NCBI GenBank assembly: GCA_009746045.1
Contig: RPFO01000089.1
Span: 380,458 to 444,457, forward strand
DNA from: Mesostigma viride
Lineage: Eukaryota; Streptophyta; Mesostigmatophyceae; Mesostigmatales; Mesostigmataceae
Direction: 5' to 3'
DNA: 64,000 nt
Part shown: positions 52,824 through 64,000 of the stretch, piece by piece
Numbering within the stretch: the first letter of the stretch is position 1
How the letters are laid out: the number at the start of each line of letters is the position of its first letter
Made by a program: the position numbers and the translations under genes
Notes under the pieces: model-generated
Databases searched by the model: none
Told to the model about the DNA's origin: nothing
Seen by the model: the letters and a program-made list of their open reading frames with translations, nothing else

Positions 52824-55800
52824 ATGTCGCGATCACTGGCTGCTCGCGTCATGAGGAGCATGAATGCCGGGGCCAGGGCGTGCCCGTGCCACGGCTCTCC
52901 CCCGTTAAATGCACCGCTGCCGAATACTTCCAAAGACTACGCTTTCGAAATGTCGACATCCAGTATACGATATGGAATGGGGGTTGTCCGGGAAGTAGGC
53001 TGTGACTTCCGGCGACTTGGCGTGCAACGGGTAGCCGTACTGACCGACCCCAGAGGTGCGCTGGCGTACCACGGCGACCGATGGTAGAAAAAGGAGAGGG
53101 TTGCTGCCTGTTCAATGCTGGATTGCACCCACCAGTTAATTGTCTAGTCTGTGTTGGCAGCATGCAGTGTTTCTTCACAACGGGACGCCCTCCCGTTTTG
53201 ACAAAAAAAATTTTCCCCGTCAAGCAGGAGGTATGAATGATGGGGGGGGGGGGGGAAGGGAGGGGGGGGGGGGGGCGAGAGGGGGCAGGATTGGATTGAC
53301 TCGAAAGTGTACACGTCCCAAGATTCCCCTTCCTTGCCTACCCCCTGCTTCATGCTTGACAGGGAATCCTGTAAAGTGGAATTGACTTCGTTTTCGTTTG
53401 CATTACTGGACATTAGTGAACTCCTTGAATGCCGTGGTTGCCAACCAGTATAGAGGGTCTGCGAGAGTCCAGTAAAAACCCATGGGGTGCATAGCTGCCT
53501 ATCTACAGAGTTAGTTACGGATAGCAGGGTGTGGGGAGGGAACCTATGCCCCATGCCCTGGACCCCAGGCCCCAAACGCTTCTTATTTCAGCTGTCTTAT
53601 TGGTCCCATTGTCCCCTCCAAGTGGACGCTGGTCGCGACCTCCCGTTCCAACCTTTCGTGAGAACAGCTGCGTACCCAATCGATTCCTTCATTGGGATTA
53701 GGTAACTTTCAGCGCAAGGCTGCCTCCTATGCAATTATAAGGTCCTCTGATATATCCCTAACCATCAGGGCGTTTGGAAATTCTAGCAACCGGCAACATT
53801 ATTCCGATCCATCATCCCAGACAATTTAACTCTAGACTTCCCCTTCATTCCTGCCATTCCTTCCATTTGTGTATGTCTGGCGATTCCTAGAATCCCTATG
53901 ATTCCGGCCAACCCATAATTCCCATAATTCCTTGTACTTCCAGTCATTCCTACCATTCCTGCCACTCCCGTAAAATTCACTCGATTTCTGTCATATCCCC
54001 CCCTGCCTCCCCCCCACCCCCCACCGCCATCCCAGTGCGTCGTCTGGACCACTTCAGTGCGGTGCTGGACTCGCTGGCGTCCTCTGGCGTGCGGCACGTC
54101 ATCTATGACCAGGTGCGCGTGGAGCCGTCGGACGCCAGCTTCCAGCACGCCGCTGAGTTCGTGCGCAGGGGGGAGTTTGGCGGTGAGAATCTATAGTGAC
54201 CACACTAGAAATGGTTGCTATTAAGGGGAGTGTGTCGGTGCGATGAAGGCTTGCTTGTTGAAGGGGGGAGTTTGGCGGTGCAATGACGGTTTGCTTGTTG
54301 AAGGGTGGAGTGTGGCGATCAGATACTATAGTGACCACACTAGTAGCGGTTGGTGATGAGATACTATAGTGACCACCCTAGTACCGGTTGGTGATGCGAT
54401 ACTACAGTGACCACTCTAGTAGCGGTTGTCGTGAAGGGGAGTTTGGCAGTGAGGATGCTTCAACTGTGGGGGGGGGGAAGTCCGGCGGAAAGTGTTATAG
54501 CGAGTAGCTCTGTGGTTTTGTTAAGACAAGCACACAGCACATACAACACATACAACACGCACACACGCATGCACACACGCACACACATACTCACATGCGC
54601 AGAAGACGGAAGTAGACCTGCAATTGCCCTGCTCACCTCACCCAGCCCCCCCCAACCCTCCTTGGCCTCACCCCTCCCCAACCCACCTTGACCTCACCCC
54701 CCAAGCAACCAGCGCATCATGTCCGCCCCCGCCACGCGCAGGCATCCTTGCGGTGGGAGGTGGCAGCTCCATCGACACCGCCAAGGCCGCCAACCTCTAC
54801 GCGACGCATCCCAGCGCCCACTTCCTCGACTTTGTCAACGCGCCCATCGGGCGCGGCCTGCCCGTGCCCCCCAACCCCCCCCTTCTCCCCCTGATCGCCT
54901 GCCCGACCACCTCGGGCACCGGTTCGGAGACCACGGGGGTGGCCATTTTCGATTACGCGGCGCTGGGGGCCAAGACAGGGATCGCCCATCGGTCGCTCCG
55001 GCCCGTCTTGGGGCTGGTTGACCCCGGTTGGACGAGCTCGATGCCGCGTGAGGTGGTAATGCACAGCGGGTTTGACGTGCTGTGCCACGCGCTCGAGTCC
55101 TACACCGCGCTCCCGTACAGCGAGCGCGGCCCGAGGCCCAGGGACCCCTGGGAGAGGCCCGCGTACCAGGGGAGCAACCCGATCAGCGACGTGTGGGGTG
55201 CGTGGGGGTGGCTGCCGGTGTGGGTGTCTTGTTTAAATACAGTCTGTTTCTTTCAAGTGCTTGTTTTGTGTATGCGTGTGCCTTTCACCCATAGCTATGC
55301 TTGGGCGTGTGTAGGCATCAGTACATGGTTGGCGCATGAGAATGCCGCACCGAGGGTGGAACCCTGGTATTGTGGAATGGTGGACTAGTGTGGACTAGGA
55401 TGGTACCAGTGTACCTTAACCTGCAGTCTCTGCGAGCCTATCTTCGCAGATACTTGCTGTACAGGCCGGCCTGGCGGATGGCTCTTGCTGCTATCCCTTT
55501 GCTTGGTCTGCACTCGATGCCTGCAAATGTATGCGATCATCCTTCATTTTGTCATCCTTGTCCACTCTTGCCCATGATTTCCCACCCTGGCCCATTCTTC
55601 CAATCCATTCATCAGCTTGTCTATCATGCATTATTGCCCATTCTTTTCTCTCCTTGCTATCCTGGGTCAAACTGGGTCGAAGTTTCCTCTATTGGTACCC
55701 ACGTGAAGCAATCTTTGTGATTATTAATTGAATTATTTCATCATGGCTTACTGGACCTTGGCTGCTCACCGCGGTTGGTAGTTAGTTTATGCTGGGAACG

Positions 55801-57253
55801 TGCATAAATCTCCCAGGCCCCTGATCACACGGTATTGCATCCTCAATTCATTCACAGGGACATGCAGTGGCCCATCTTTGGCCTCACATGAAATTTTTTT
55901 AATTCGTCCGACATTAAGTTGGACATCATCCTCTGTTCTCGGTCTACTCTCTGGTGTGCCTCGGTCTTGAACGAATCGGGATCCCCCGTATGTGATCTCC
56001 GTCGCGACGGCGGCTACGCTCTGCATCCCAGGCCACAGTAGAAAGATCCCAGGGTGCCCCAGCTAGCCTGTCCCCCCACCGCCCAAGGACTACTACACCC
56101 CAGGGCTACTCATACGCGATCACCGTGTGGTATCCACGCTGTGTGCCTGTGTGCCGCCTGGCATGTAGGCTTCCCCCCCTCCCACCATATCACGCTGTCA
56201 TCTTCCCACTTATTCGCTCTGCTGAGCTCGCATCGTGGTGTCCTGTTATGTACATGAGCATGGCCTGTTGTGTCTTGCATTTCCCATCGTCCTCATGTTC
56301 ATGCTCGCACCTTCCCCTCTCTAACAAGCACAGCCGTGGCCGCGCTGGAGATCTGCTCCCGCTACCTCGTGCGCGCGATAGAGGACGCGAGCGACATCGA
56401 GGCCCGTAGCCAGATGCTGCTCGCCAGCTCCATGGCCGGCGTGGGGTTTGGCAACGCGGGCGTGCATCTGTGCCACGGGCTGTCCTACCCCATCAGCAGC
56501 CTGAACCGCGCCTACTACGCGGGGGAGGGTTACTATGGGGATGGGCGGGGCGGCCCGCTGCCATCCTGGTCGTCAACAGTGTCCTCAACAGACTGCAGAT
56601 CTCACGGATCTCATATAGCCCCTTCCGAGCCGTCATCGCATGCGTCGGGCTCCCATGCTAATGCTCACGTGAGTGGCGACCACGGCGGCAAGGGGGCCGG
56701 TGCTAGTTATGCTGATGACCGGCACCCGCTGGTTCCCCACGGACTCTCAGTCATTCTCACCTCCCCCTCAGTGTTCCGGTTCACCGGCCCCGCGTGCCCG
56801 GACCGCCATGCCCATGCGGCCGATATCCTGGAAGGGAAAGGGAACAGTGCAAGTGCCGTGTCTAGAAGTTGGGGCGACATCTTGGCACATGGATGTGGTG
56901 TCGGGGGCAGATTCAAGGAGGGCCATTCCACGTCTCGTTCTGGCAGCTTGGCCTCTAGCATGGCACGGGCAGCAAGGGGCGCCCAGCCGCGGCCGTTTGA
57001 AGGCACGGCTTGGTCGGGACGCCTGGCGGGATCGGGCAGCAGCGCAGGCGACCGGGTGGCAAGTTACTTGACGGACCTCATGCGGCGGCTGGGGGTGCCG
57101 TCAGGATTGGCGGAGATGGGGTTCAGCAGCATAGATATCCCCGACTTGGTCAAGGGCACGCTGCCGCAGCACCGTGTGACCAAGTTGTCGCCGTCCGCGG
57201 TGGATCAGGAGATCATTGGGAGAATATTTGAGGGGTCCTTCCAGAATTTTTAG
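52824..57253 (+). CDS. ADHFE1: Hydroxyacid-oxoacid transhydrogenase (iron-containing alcohol dehydrogenase family), four exons
   Basis: Exons 52824-53055, 54036-54182, 54742-55197 and 56334-57253; all junctions keep phase 1 with GT-AG borders. The predicted product is about 584 residues. The N-terminus ([19 protein letters not shown]) looks like a mitochondrial presequence. [14 protein letters not shown] and VLTDP match the family start, [15 protein letters not shown] (about 132) is the NAD-binding turn, and [16 protein letters not shown] follows. Metal ligands are D238 and H242 ([12 protein letters not shown]), H326 (HLCHGLSYP) and H414 ([10 protein letters not shown]). The C-terminus has [20 protein letters not shown]. 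The family converts 4-hydroxybutyrate plus 2-oxoglutarate to succinate semialdehyde plus 2-hydroxyglutarate in mitochondria. Relative to animal ADHFE1 there is extra open sequence at about residues 345-402 and again after ADILEGKG. These may be lineage insertions or unspliced short introns. Confidence 0.9.
53240..53286. repeat. Poly-G tract in ADHFE1 intron 1
   Basis: Two runs of 12 or more G separated by AAGGGA. It is strongly G-quadruplex-prone and likely to cause sequencing slippage. Confidence 0.9.
54187..54445. repeat. Short tandem repeat in ADHFE1 intron 2
   Basis: Four or five imperfect copies of a 38-base unit with core ATACTATAGTGACCAC and CTAGTAGCGGTTGG. It also has GGGGAGTTTGGCGGTG pieces that copy the end of exon 2 and its donor, so part of the intron arose by duplication of the exon border. 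Confidence 0.75.
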
Positions 57254-57540
57254 GTGGGCTTCGAAGGCGGCTATCCATGTTCAATACGTCAGTGTGCTGT
57301 CCTGTGTGAATGTGCCACGTGTCTGATGTCCAAGTGTTCATGATATTCAACGTATATATTTTAAAAGTTATAGTTACTTACATCAGAGTGAATGCACTCA
57401 ATGAACCATAAACAAAGAGACAACAAGAGATACCACGACAAAATAACTACAACTAGCCGGCATGGGACACTCCACACCGCGGAATGAAGAAGTACAGCCT
57501 AATAACCATTAATTAATTAAATCAATTCAATAAATAAACC

Positions 57541-58915
57541 TGGTGAGTTTCCCGCCATCCTGATCTTCGTCGACTTCATCAAGGCTTTTGATTCTGTCCT
57601 CTGGGACGCTCTATGGGCTGTACTTGCTCGCGCTCGCGTCCCCACTCCCCTGATTACCGTCATCCGCACACTGTATGAGGGGTCGACCACTTCGGTGCGC
57701 ACTCAACACGGCATTACCCCGCCATGCCCACTGCAGACCGGCGTCTGGCAGGGTTGCGTCCTGTCGCCGTACCTGTTTATTATTGTAGTGGATTATGTTA
57801 TGCGCCAGGCACGTGCTCGCTTTGCTAGCATTGCAGGCCGTGCCCCTGGCCTAGCGATCACGAACGAGCTTGGGGAAGGGGGGCCGACTAACAAGCAGAA
57901 TTTACTAGATGACCTCATTTATGCCGACGACATCACGCTCATCGAGAAGCCGGAGTCTGCCCAACTTTGGCTGGACTGCCTGGCGCTCAAGGCTCGGGCG
58001 GTTGGTCTAGAAATCAGCCCCAAAACGGAGGCCCTGGCCCTCGGCATGGCAGGGCCCCCACCCACACTCCGCCTCTTAGACGATGCCGAGGTCAACTACC
58101 CTCCTTCAGGCCGCTTCAAGCTGCTCGGCAGTTGGCTTCCCGACTGCGAGGACGACATGACGACACGGATCGGCACGGCGTGGGCGCACCTCCATGACCA
58201 CCGCCGCTGGTGGAGCAACTGAACCCCGCCCTACCCCGGATCGTCAAGCGTGACCTCTTCAAGGTCGTCATTCTGCCGATCCTGACCTACGGCGCCGAGA
58301 CGTGGACACTGACGCAGGAGCTGGAGCAACGACTCGACGGCGCCGTCACCAAGATGCTGCGCAAGGCCCTTAACATCCCCTTTGGTTTGCACATTAGTAA
58401 TGAGGATTTGTACGCTGATTTGCCCTATGTTTCCCACATTATTAGGCACAGGCGCCTGGGCCTAGCCGGGCACCTGGCCCGCACAGATCAGGTAGATACA
58501 TCAGATAGACTAGCTGGCACCAAACCCGCCCAGCCTGGGCGATATGTCCTCACCTGGCGTGCCCCCGGCCGCGCGCGGCAGGGCCGCCACCCGTGGACTT
58601 TTCGTGATAGACTCGGCATGGACATGTGCTACACTAGACGTGTCGGGCTCACCCCCGGGCAGCCTCCTGGTTTGTCTGTAATATGGAGGCAGATGGTGCG
58701 CAAGGATAGATGGCAAGTAGTGATGAAGGAGACCACCCCCAAGCCTGTGGGGGCTCCGCGTGTGACCGCGTATGGCATTCATAGCGATTCGGGCCGCGGT
58801 GCCCACACCCCTGTAACTAGGACCTAGATAGCTTATACCATCCATTCCATCCCATGTTCCCCTCCCACTGAGGACTTATGCTCACGTGACGCAGTCACGT
58901 GTCTATTAATTAATT
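57541..58915 (+). pseudogene. LINE copy: reverse transcriptase C-terminal half and 3' UTR
   Basis: From 57551 the frame reads ILIFVDFIKAFDSVLWDAL (catalytic Asp), GVWQGCVLSPYLF, LIYADDITLI (second and third Asp) and FKLLGSWLPD. After a stop or frame change near 58220 it continues through VILPILTYGAETWTLT, RRLGLAGHLAR and WRQMVRKDRW to TAG 58827. The 3' UTR ends with CATTCCATCCCATG, a CACGTGACGCAGTCACGTG palindrome and an (ATTA)n tail. It is 5'-truncated inside the reverse transcriptase. The YADD box and the TYGAETW..RxxxGH C-terminus are typical of non-LTR retrotransposons. Further fragments lie at 62274-62770 and 62780-63480. Confidence 0.8.
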
Positions 58916-58933
58916 AATTAATTAATTAATTAA

Positions 58934-60052
58934 CTAATTAATAGACACGGAACCATGCTGCGCCGCAAAGTCAGCCCACGTGCGGCGGAGCAAGATGTCA
59001 GCCATGGCCCGGGTAAGCGCTACCGAAAGGCGTTGGCGCCAGTATGACGTCCAGGTCCGCGCCGACCAAGGGGCCCGCTGGTCCCCCAGGTCCAGGCGGT
59101 CCTCCCGTAGCCGGCAGCACTCCTTAAAGAAGCCGGCGGTCAGGGTACCCATGGCCCCGAACTCCTCCAAGACAAAGGGCACCACCCAGTGGTGCCCGAT
59201 GTCGCCATAGGCCGTCAAGCTTGGCGGCCCGCTCAGCCTGATCCGCCGTGTAGCCCGCCGCCTGGGATGCACCAACCACATGGCTACGAGCCAGGGGGCG
59301 AGCCACAGAAAAGTCAATGAGCAAGTGCCGGCCGCCTACCTCAAAGTCCAAACCACGATGTCAGGTATAGGTGGTTGGGGGAGTAGAAAGCGCCGTCCGC
59401 ATCCTCAGACCGGATGTTTGCGTGGGGGAAAACGGACCTGACCATGGCAAGCACCACCGTCAGGAGGACTGTGTGCAAGTACCAATTCTGATTCTGTTGG
59501 CCACCCTGATGCATGACATGCAGGTAGTGGGTCCCAGTGGGGTCCAAGGTCTGCCCGCAGCTACCACAGGGCCGCCCTGCGGGAACAAGAGGTTGCGGGG
59601 CAAACAGTTGGTGTCGCAGCGCCACCGGATAGTGACTGGGCGCCAGGAGTACAAATGGGGGGCCCATGGGGAGAGCCATTCAGTCCCAACCGCCGAGTTA
59701 TGTTCTTAATGGGGAGAGCACAGAGGTAATTAAGCGGAGCGCCCACATTCCGCAGCGAGAGTGAAAACAGCCACGCGCGACCCTGGACGTTGAGATCATC
59801 AAAAAGAGCCATCCAATCCGCCGTGTGCAGAATAATCGCGCAGGTTAATTTTTGGTGTTTATCGATGACGCAGGCAGGGAATGCTGCGGGGGATAGGACG
59901 GACCGAGGGAGTGCCCCGCGAGGAAGGCGGCGTTGAGCGGCCTGTATATATTTCCAAGTAGCTGCAATGATGTGGTGTAAGTACCCCATGCATGCTCTCA
60001 CGGCGTTAACGGTAGGATAGTATGTTATGCTGGCCAATGCGTAAGCACTCAT
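58934..60052 (-). pseudogene. LINE copy, minus strand: C-terminal region with CCHC finger and nuclease-like domain
   Basis: Minus-strand blocks in order: GAPLNYLCALPIKN and RRLGLNGSP (about 59700); CGSCGQTLDPTGTHYLH, a CCHC-type finger (about 59545-59590); EDADGAFYSPN (about 59390); HLLIDFSVARPL (about 59300); FVLEEFGAMGTLTAGFF (about 59165); and WRQRLSVALTRAMADIL (about 59000). Several frame changes separate them. The finger followed by an ID(V/F)SV...FVLEE domain resembles the restriction-like endonuclease of R2/NeSL-type LINEs (inference). The 3' ends of this and the plus-strand LINE meet at 58910-58935 in an (ATTA)n run. Confidence 0.65.
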
Positions 60053-60230
60053 GCAATTTTTTCTTCACCGGCCATTGCTTTCTGTCAGTTATGCAGCATG
60101 GGGGGCCCAGTGTCCTGCCGTAAAATGCTACATATCTCAGTGCGAGAGCTTAATAAATTGGAAGTCGCAGGCTCAGCGACGCCTAGCTCTAGCCGGATTA
60201 TTATAGAGATACCAGCCGCCACTGGTTGAC

Positions 60231-60651
60231 GAATCGGGGTTCTTTGAACGGAGTTTCTTCTATACGTGAATGCGGGAACAAGAGGCCGCTGGATGAGCGG
60301 CTTATAGGTCGTAGTGTTTACTCGTAGCTGTTTGGCTAGAGCTTTTGTGATTAGTAGATGCAATATAGTGCATGGTTGAAAAATGAATTAAATAAAATGT
60401 GCGTTCCGCGCTTGGGTTGATTATACCCGGGCGGAACGGGGCGTGAGGTGCAGTGCCCCTGAAAAGAACAACCTACGCATTATTTAATACTAGCCGTGCA
60501 GATTCGGGATATTCTACCCCCGGTCTGTACGGTTAGCGTCTTACTAGCATCACTGAACATAAGGGTTTAATGACGTCAGTTAGCTAGGGATAAGGGAGGT
60601 TTTGCGACTAAAAGCCGCTCTGGCTGGTTTTGTCGGCCTCTTTCTTTGCTC
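60231..60651 (+). repeat. 421-base block B, copy 1
   Basis: Identical by eye to 61612-62032 over its whole length (starts GAATCGGGGTTCTTTG, ends CCTCTTTCTTTGCTC). It contains an inverted repeat CCGCGCTTGGG...CCCGGGCGG. No ORF of note. Confidence 0.9.
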
Positions 60652-61486
60652 GTTGTCGTTGCGGCGGCAGCCGCAGCTATGGGTGCTGCGGAGCAAAATC
60701 CCAAAAGCACTGGTTGCACTGGCCACTTGGCCAGTGGTGAGACTTCCAGTTGTTAACCGGCCAGGCGTAGTTCCTCGCCCGGTTAACTAAAAGAAAAGAA
60801 AATGATTACCTCCGGTCCGCACCTTTTCCCCAGCTTGGGGTCTTTGGTGGGCCGGATGCCGTGACAGGTGCTCAACTGTCGCTTGGTCGGCCCAGTGCGC
60901 GAGCTGGTGCTCCGTACCTGGGGATGCTTGCACCCCGGGTTGGAGCCGGATGGCTGGCACTGGCGACCCGTGTCTCGGTCCGCGGCCTGCGGCTTTTTCT
61001 TCGGAAATTGCTGCTGGCCAGCAAACTTTGCAATTGCCTTCCGCCGAGGGGGGGTGGTTGGGGCTGGGGACGGCGATGGGAAAAGCGCCTAAGCTAGAAA
61101 TTTTTTCCCCACACATAGAAACCTCGGGGGGAATGCGGTCTTGGCTGAACGGACTCTCGTTCAGCCAGGTGCCTGGGGCTGTGGCCTCGGGCATCCGGGC
61201 TGGCGGGGCCTGGGCTAGGTCCACGTTTTTTCTCGAAGCACCCCGGGTCTATGGGGAGACGGCCATAGCGGTACCGACTCGGGGCCCCGAGAGGGGTCAT
61301 GATAGGCTGGCCGTGCGCAATCGCAGTGCAAATGCGCTGAGCCTTTTTGGGCCTGGCCATGCATCCACAGCCGCCGGGCACACGCCTCCCGATGTGGGGG
61401 GGCTCCCGTTTTGCGGCAGGGCGGTCACTTGTGACAACGAGCAAGGTGGAGTGCGGCTTCAAGGGAAAGCCAGGGCGGGGGTGATT
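60652..61486. other. Unique segment X between repeated blocks
   Basis: GC-rich sequence flanked by block B copy 1 and block A copy 1. ORFs occur on both strands (plus 60950-61504; minus 61224-60787 with GNCKVCW), but none has a recognisable domain. I do not call a gene. Confidence 0.4.
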
Positions 61487-61615
61487 GGGCAACGTACTTC
61501 ATGAAGGGCCTTGAACGGCGTGCCTCCGGGCATGTCAATTAGTGTCACATGTATGCTTCCACTTATTGTTTTAATGAAGATGCTGGTTTTTGTGGGAGCT
61601 ACGTGGGACATGAAT
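61487..61615 (+). repeat. 129-base block A, copy 1
   Basis: Identical by eye to 62066-62194 (starts GGGCAACGTACTTCATG, ends GTGGGACATGAAT). It overlaps the first four bases of block B copy 2. Confidence 0.9.
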
Positions 61616-62032
61616 CGGGGTTCTTTGAACGGAGTTTCTTCTATACGTGAATGCGGGAACAAGAGGCCGCTGGATGAGCGGCTTATAGGTCGTAGTGTTT
61701 ACTCGTAGCTGTTTGGCTAGAGCTTTTGTGATTAGTAGATGCAATATAGTGCATGGTTGAAAAATGAATTAAATAAAATGTGCGTTCCGCGCTTGGGTTG
61801 ATTATACCCGGGCGGAACGGGGCGTGAGGTGCAGTGCCCCTGAAAAGAACAACCTACGCATTATTTAATACTAGCCGTGCAGATTCGGGATATTCTACCC
61901 CCGGTCTGTACGGTTAGCGTCTTACTAGCATCACTGAACATAAGGGTTTAATGACGTCAGTTAGCTAGGGATAAGGGAGGTTTTGCGACTAAAAGCCGCT
62001 CTGGCTGGTTTTGTCGGCCTCTTTCTTTGCTC
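61612..62032 (+). repeat. 421-base block B, copy 2
   Basis: Perfect copy of 60231-60651. It is followed by 33 bases including (CCCA)n, then block A copy 2. Confidence 0.9.
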
Positions 62033-62065
62033 CCCACCCACCCACCCTTGTCTTGGTTGCCTCTA

Positions 62066-62194
62066 GGGCAACGTACTTCATGAAGGGCCTTGAACGGCGT
62101 GCCTCCGGGCATGTCAATTAGTGTCACATGTATGCTTCCACTTATTGTTTTAATGAAGATGCTGGTTTTTGTGGGAGCTACGTGGGACATGAAT
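62066..62194 (+). repeat. 129-base block A, copy 2
   Basis: Perfect copy of 61487-61615. Confidence 0.9.
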
Positions 62195-62273
62195 GATTCA
62201 TTTTTCAAATGTATTCATTCAATTAATGGCATTACTCTGAAAATTGAAATTAAATCATAATAACATGACTGTG

Positions 62274-62770
62274 TTGAAGCTGCTCGGCAGTTGGCTTCCC
62301 GACTGCGAGGAGGACATGACGACCCGGATAGAGCTCTGGCATGCATGGCGTGGGGACAACTCCACGAGCATCGTCGCTGGTGGAGCAACCCTGCCCTGCC
62401 CCCGCTTGTCAAGCGCGATCTGTTCAAGGTCGTCATTCTGCCGTGGACTTTTCGTGATAGACTCGGCATGGACATGTGCTACACTAGACGTGACGGGCTC
62501 GCACCCGGGCAGCCTGCTGGTTTGTCTGTAATATGGAGGCAGATGGTACGCAAGGATAGATGGCAAGTAGTGATGAAAGAGACCACCCCCAAGTCTGCGG
62601 GGCCTCCGCGTGTGACCGCGTATGGCATTCATAGCGATGCGGGCTGCGGTGCCCATGCACAACCCTGTAACTAGGACCTAGATAGCTTACACCATCCATT
62701 CCATCCCATGTTCCCCTCCCACTGAGGTCTTATGCTCACGTGACGCAGTCACGTGTCTATTAACTAATTA
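62274..62770 (+). pseudogene. LINE fragment with an internal deletion
   Basis: 62274-62443 matches 58117-58280 of the plus-strand LINE (KLLGSWLPDCE). It then jumps at CATTCTGCCG|TGGACTTTTCG to sequence matching 58598-58915, including WRQMVRKDRW and the 3' UTR palindrome. About 310 bases are missing at the join. Confidence 0.75.
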
Positions 62771-62779
62771 ACATAAATA

Positions 62780-63480
62780 ATGCTGCCAATCCTGACTTTC
62801 GGCGCTGAGACGTGGACGCTGACGTACTGAGGAGCTGGAGAAACGACTCAGCATGGCGGCATCGCCACCAAGATGCTGCGCACGGTACTTAGATTCCCTT
62901 TGGTTTGCACATTAGCAATGGGGATTTACAGTACGCTGATTTACCATATGTTTCCCACATTCTTAGGCACAGGCGCCTGGGCCTAGCCGGGCACCTGGCT
63001 GGACCGCACAGATCAGGTAGATACATCAATCAGATAGACTAGCTGGCACCAAGCCTGCCCAGCCCGGGCGTTGTGTCCTCACCTGGCGTGGCCCAGGCCG
63101 CGCGTGGCAGGGCTGCCACCCGTGGACTACTTCAGGCTACTAGCCATGAACATGTGCTACCCTCGACGGGGCGGGCTCACGCCCGGGGAACGCCCTGGTT
63201 TGTCTGTAATATGGAGGCAGATGACGCCTAAAGATAGTAGCCGAAGATAGTAGCCGTGGCAGACAGCCGTAATGAAGGCCACCACCCTCCAGTCGGTTCG
63301 GCCTCCGTGTGAGACATTTTGAAGCGTTGTGTTTGACATGCATAGCGATTCGGGCCGTGGTGCCTGCAACCCTGTAACTAGGAACTAGACATAGCAGTAT
63401 ACATCCATCCACCCCATCCCATATTCATTTCCATGAGAACTTATGATCTGACACGTGACGCATGCAGTTACGTCGATTAG
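62780..63480 (+). pseudogene. More diverged LINE fragment
   Basis: Starts at TGCTGCCAATCCTGAC, matching 58270 onward of the LINE at 57541, and runs through degenerate TYGAETW- and GLAGHLA-coding sequence to a decayed 3' UTR (63400-63480). There are many substitutions and indels and no open frame. Confidence 0.7.
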
Positions 63481-64000
63481 TTAATTAATCAATTATAATT
63501 ATAATTAATTAATTTATCAATTATAATTAATTAATTAATTATAACGAGTTAATGACTCCGTTGGGGGGTCATGTAGCGCGTACTTCCTGCATGGACTGAT
63601 GGGGGTGGGAGCGGAGCCGCGAAAACTAGCTACTCTAACTATCTAAGCTACAAAATCATAAATAACCTATGTACTCAGTAAAGCGCTAGCTCTTCCTCCT
63701 GGGGGTTGCCGATAGGGGCTGGCGTGTGGGCCTGGACAATGGTCTGCCATCTCTTCTTGTCCTGCAGTGACGGCAGTCCAAGTAAGTAAGGACAGTACGT
63801 ACTTGCCGGCGTGTCATACGCATGCGCGGGCATGCCACGGCAGACGGCTGCCAGTCCAACTTAGCTTAGTAGAGAGATGGAGGAAATACGGTGTTCAAAC
63901 TGAAGTCCACGGGACCATGAGGTCGGCCAACAACTGATATGTGTAGTTTATGGCTGGTCTACCAAACCCTCCTGGGTTTGTCCTTTGGGCCAGGCCACGT
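63481..64000. other. A+T-rich tract and terminal spacer
   Basis: 63481-63545 is (TTAATTAA/ATTATAA)-rich and self-complementary, following the LINE tail. The rest shows no gene or repeat that I can support. Confidence 0.5.

Noticed and set aside
60787-61504. Genes in segment X (ORFs on both strands)
   Set aside because: GC-rich segment with overlapping ORFs on both strands and no domain; not supportable.

Overview
This is a eukaryotic nuclear window. Two host-type genes with GC-rich exons and GT-AG introns flank a large transposon-rich interior. The element repertoire suggests a green alga, probably a chlorophyte: DIRS/Kangaroo-like tyrosine-recombinase retroelement, chromodomain Ty3/gypsy, Ty1/copia, TTAA-type Kolobok-like DNA transposon, pogo-like transposon, LINEs, and a DUF7869-type putative transposase. 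There are also very long microsatellites and GCTCGC-rich repeats like those of volvocalean organelle genomes. The organism call is inference; no marker gene fixes it.

Layout. 1-3828: 3' part of an unrecognised host gene whose intron holds two heptamer satellites. 3829-12556: gene-poor sequence with LINE debris, a broken gag gene and the 3' part of a first gypsy element. 12557-22847: a gypsy LTR split by a 9.6-kb pogo-like transposon (13071-22667) with inverted terminal repeats and a TA target duplication. It carries a multi-exon transposase, a divergent acidic ORF and iterated GGTGGGAC motifs at both ends. 22848-26110: a duplicated segment with a dated LINE insertion, then a 5'-truncated DIRS-like element. 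26914-32098: a DUF7869-type putative transposase with a long Pro-Ala-Ser tail, broken by two palindromes. 33262-36472: Kolobok-like transposase with PHD fingers. 36473-50101: 3' half of a second gypsy element (integrase, chromodomain, an extra ORF, 3' LTR). It is interrupted by a young copia element (39029-48763), itself interrupted by a 2.3-kb Kolobok-like element (39704-41997). Exact target duplications show the order of nesting. 50241-51540: GC-rich tandem repeats. 52824-57253: a four-exon hydroxyacid-oxoacid transhydrogenase (ADHFE1) gene. 57541-63480: several LINE copies in both orientations plus a recent duplication of 421-bp and 129-bp blocks.

How the genes work together. Only the first gene and the ADHFE1 gene look like host functions. 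Nearly everything between them is mobile DNA in nested layers, so many apparent ORFs are fragments. Numerous single-base frame changes and isolated in-frame stops occur in otherwise well-conserved ORFs. Some may be real decay and some consensus errors in the assembly; the raw sequence cannot separate these. The most unusual items are a copia polyprotein with its protease-like domain between integrase and reverse transcriptase, the large pogo-like element with shared motif arrays at its ends and central promoter, and a 2A-like motif between the RNase H and tyrosine recombinase domains of the DIRS element.
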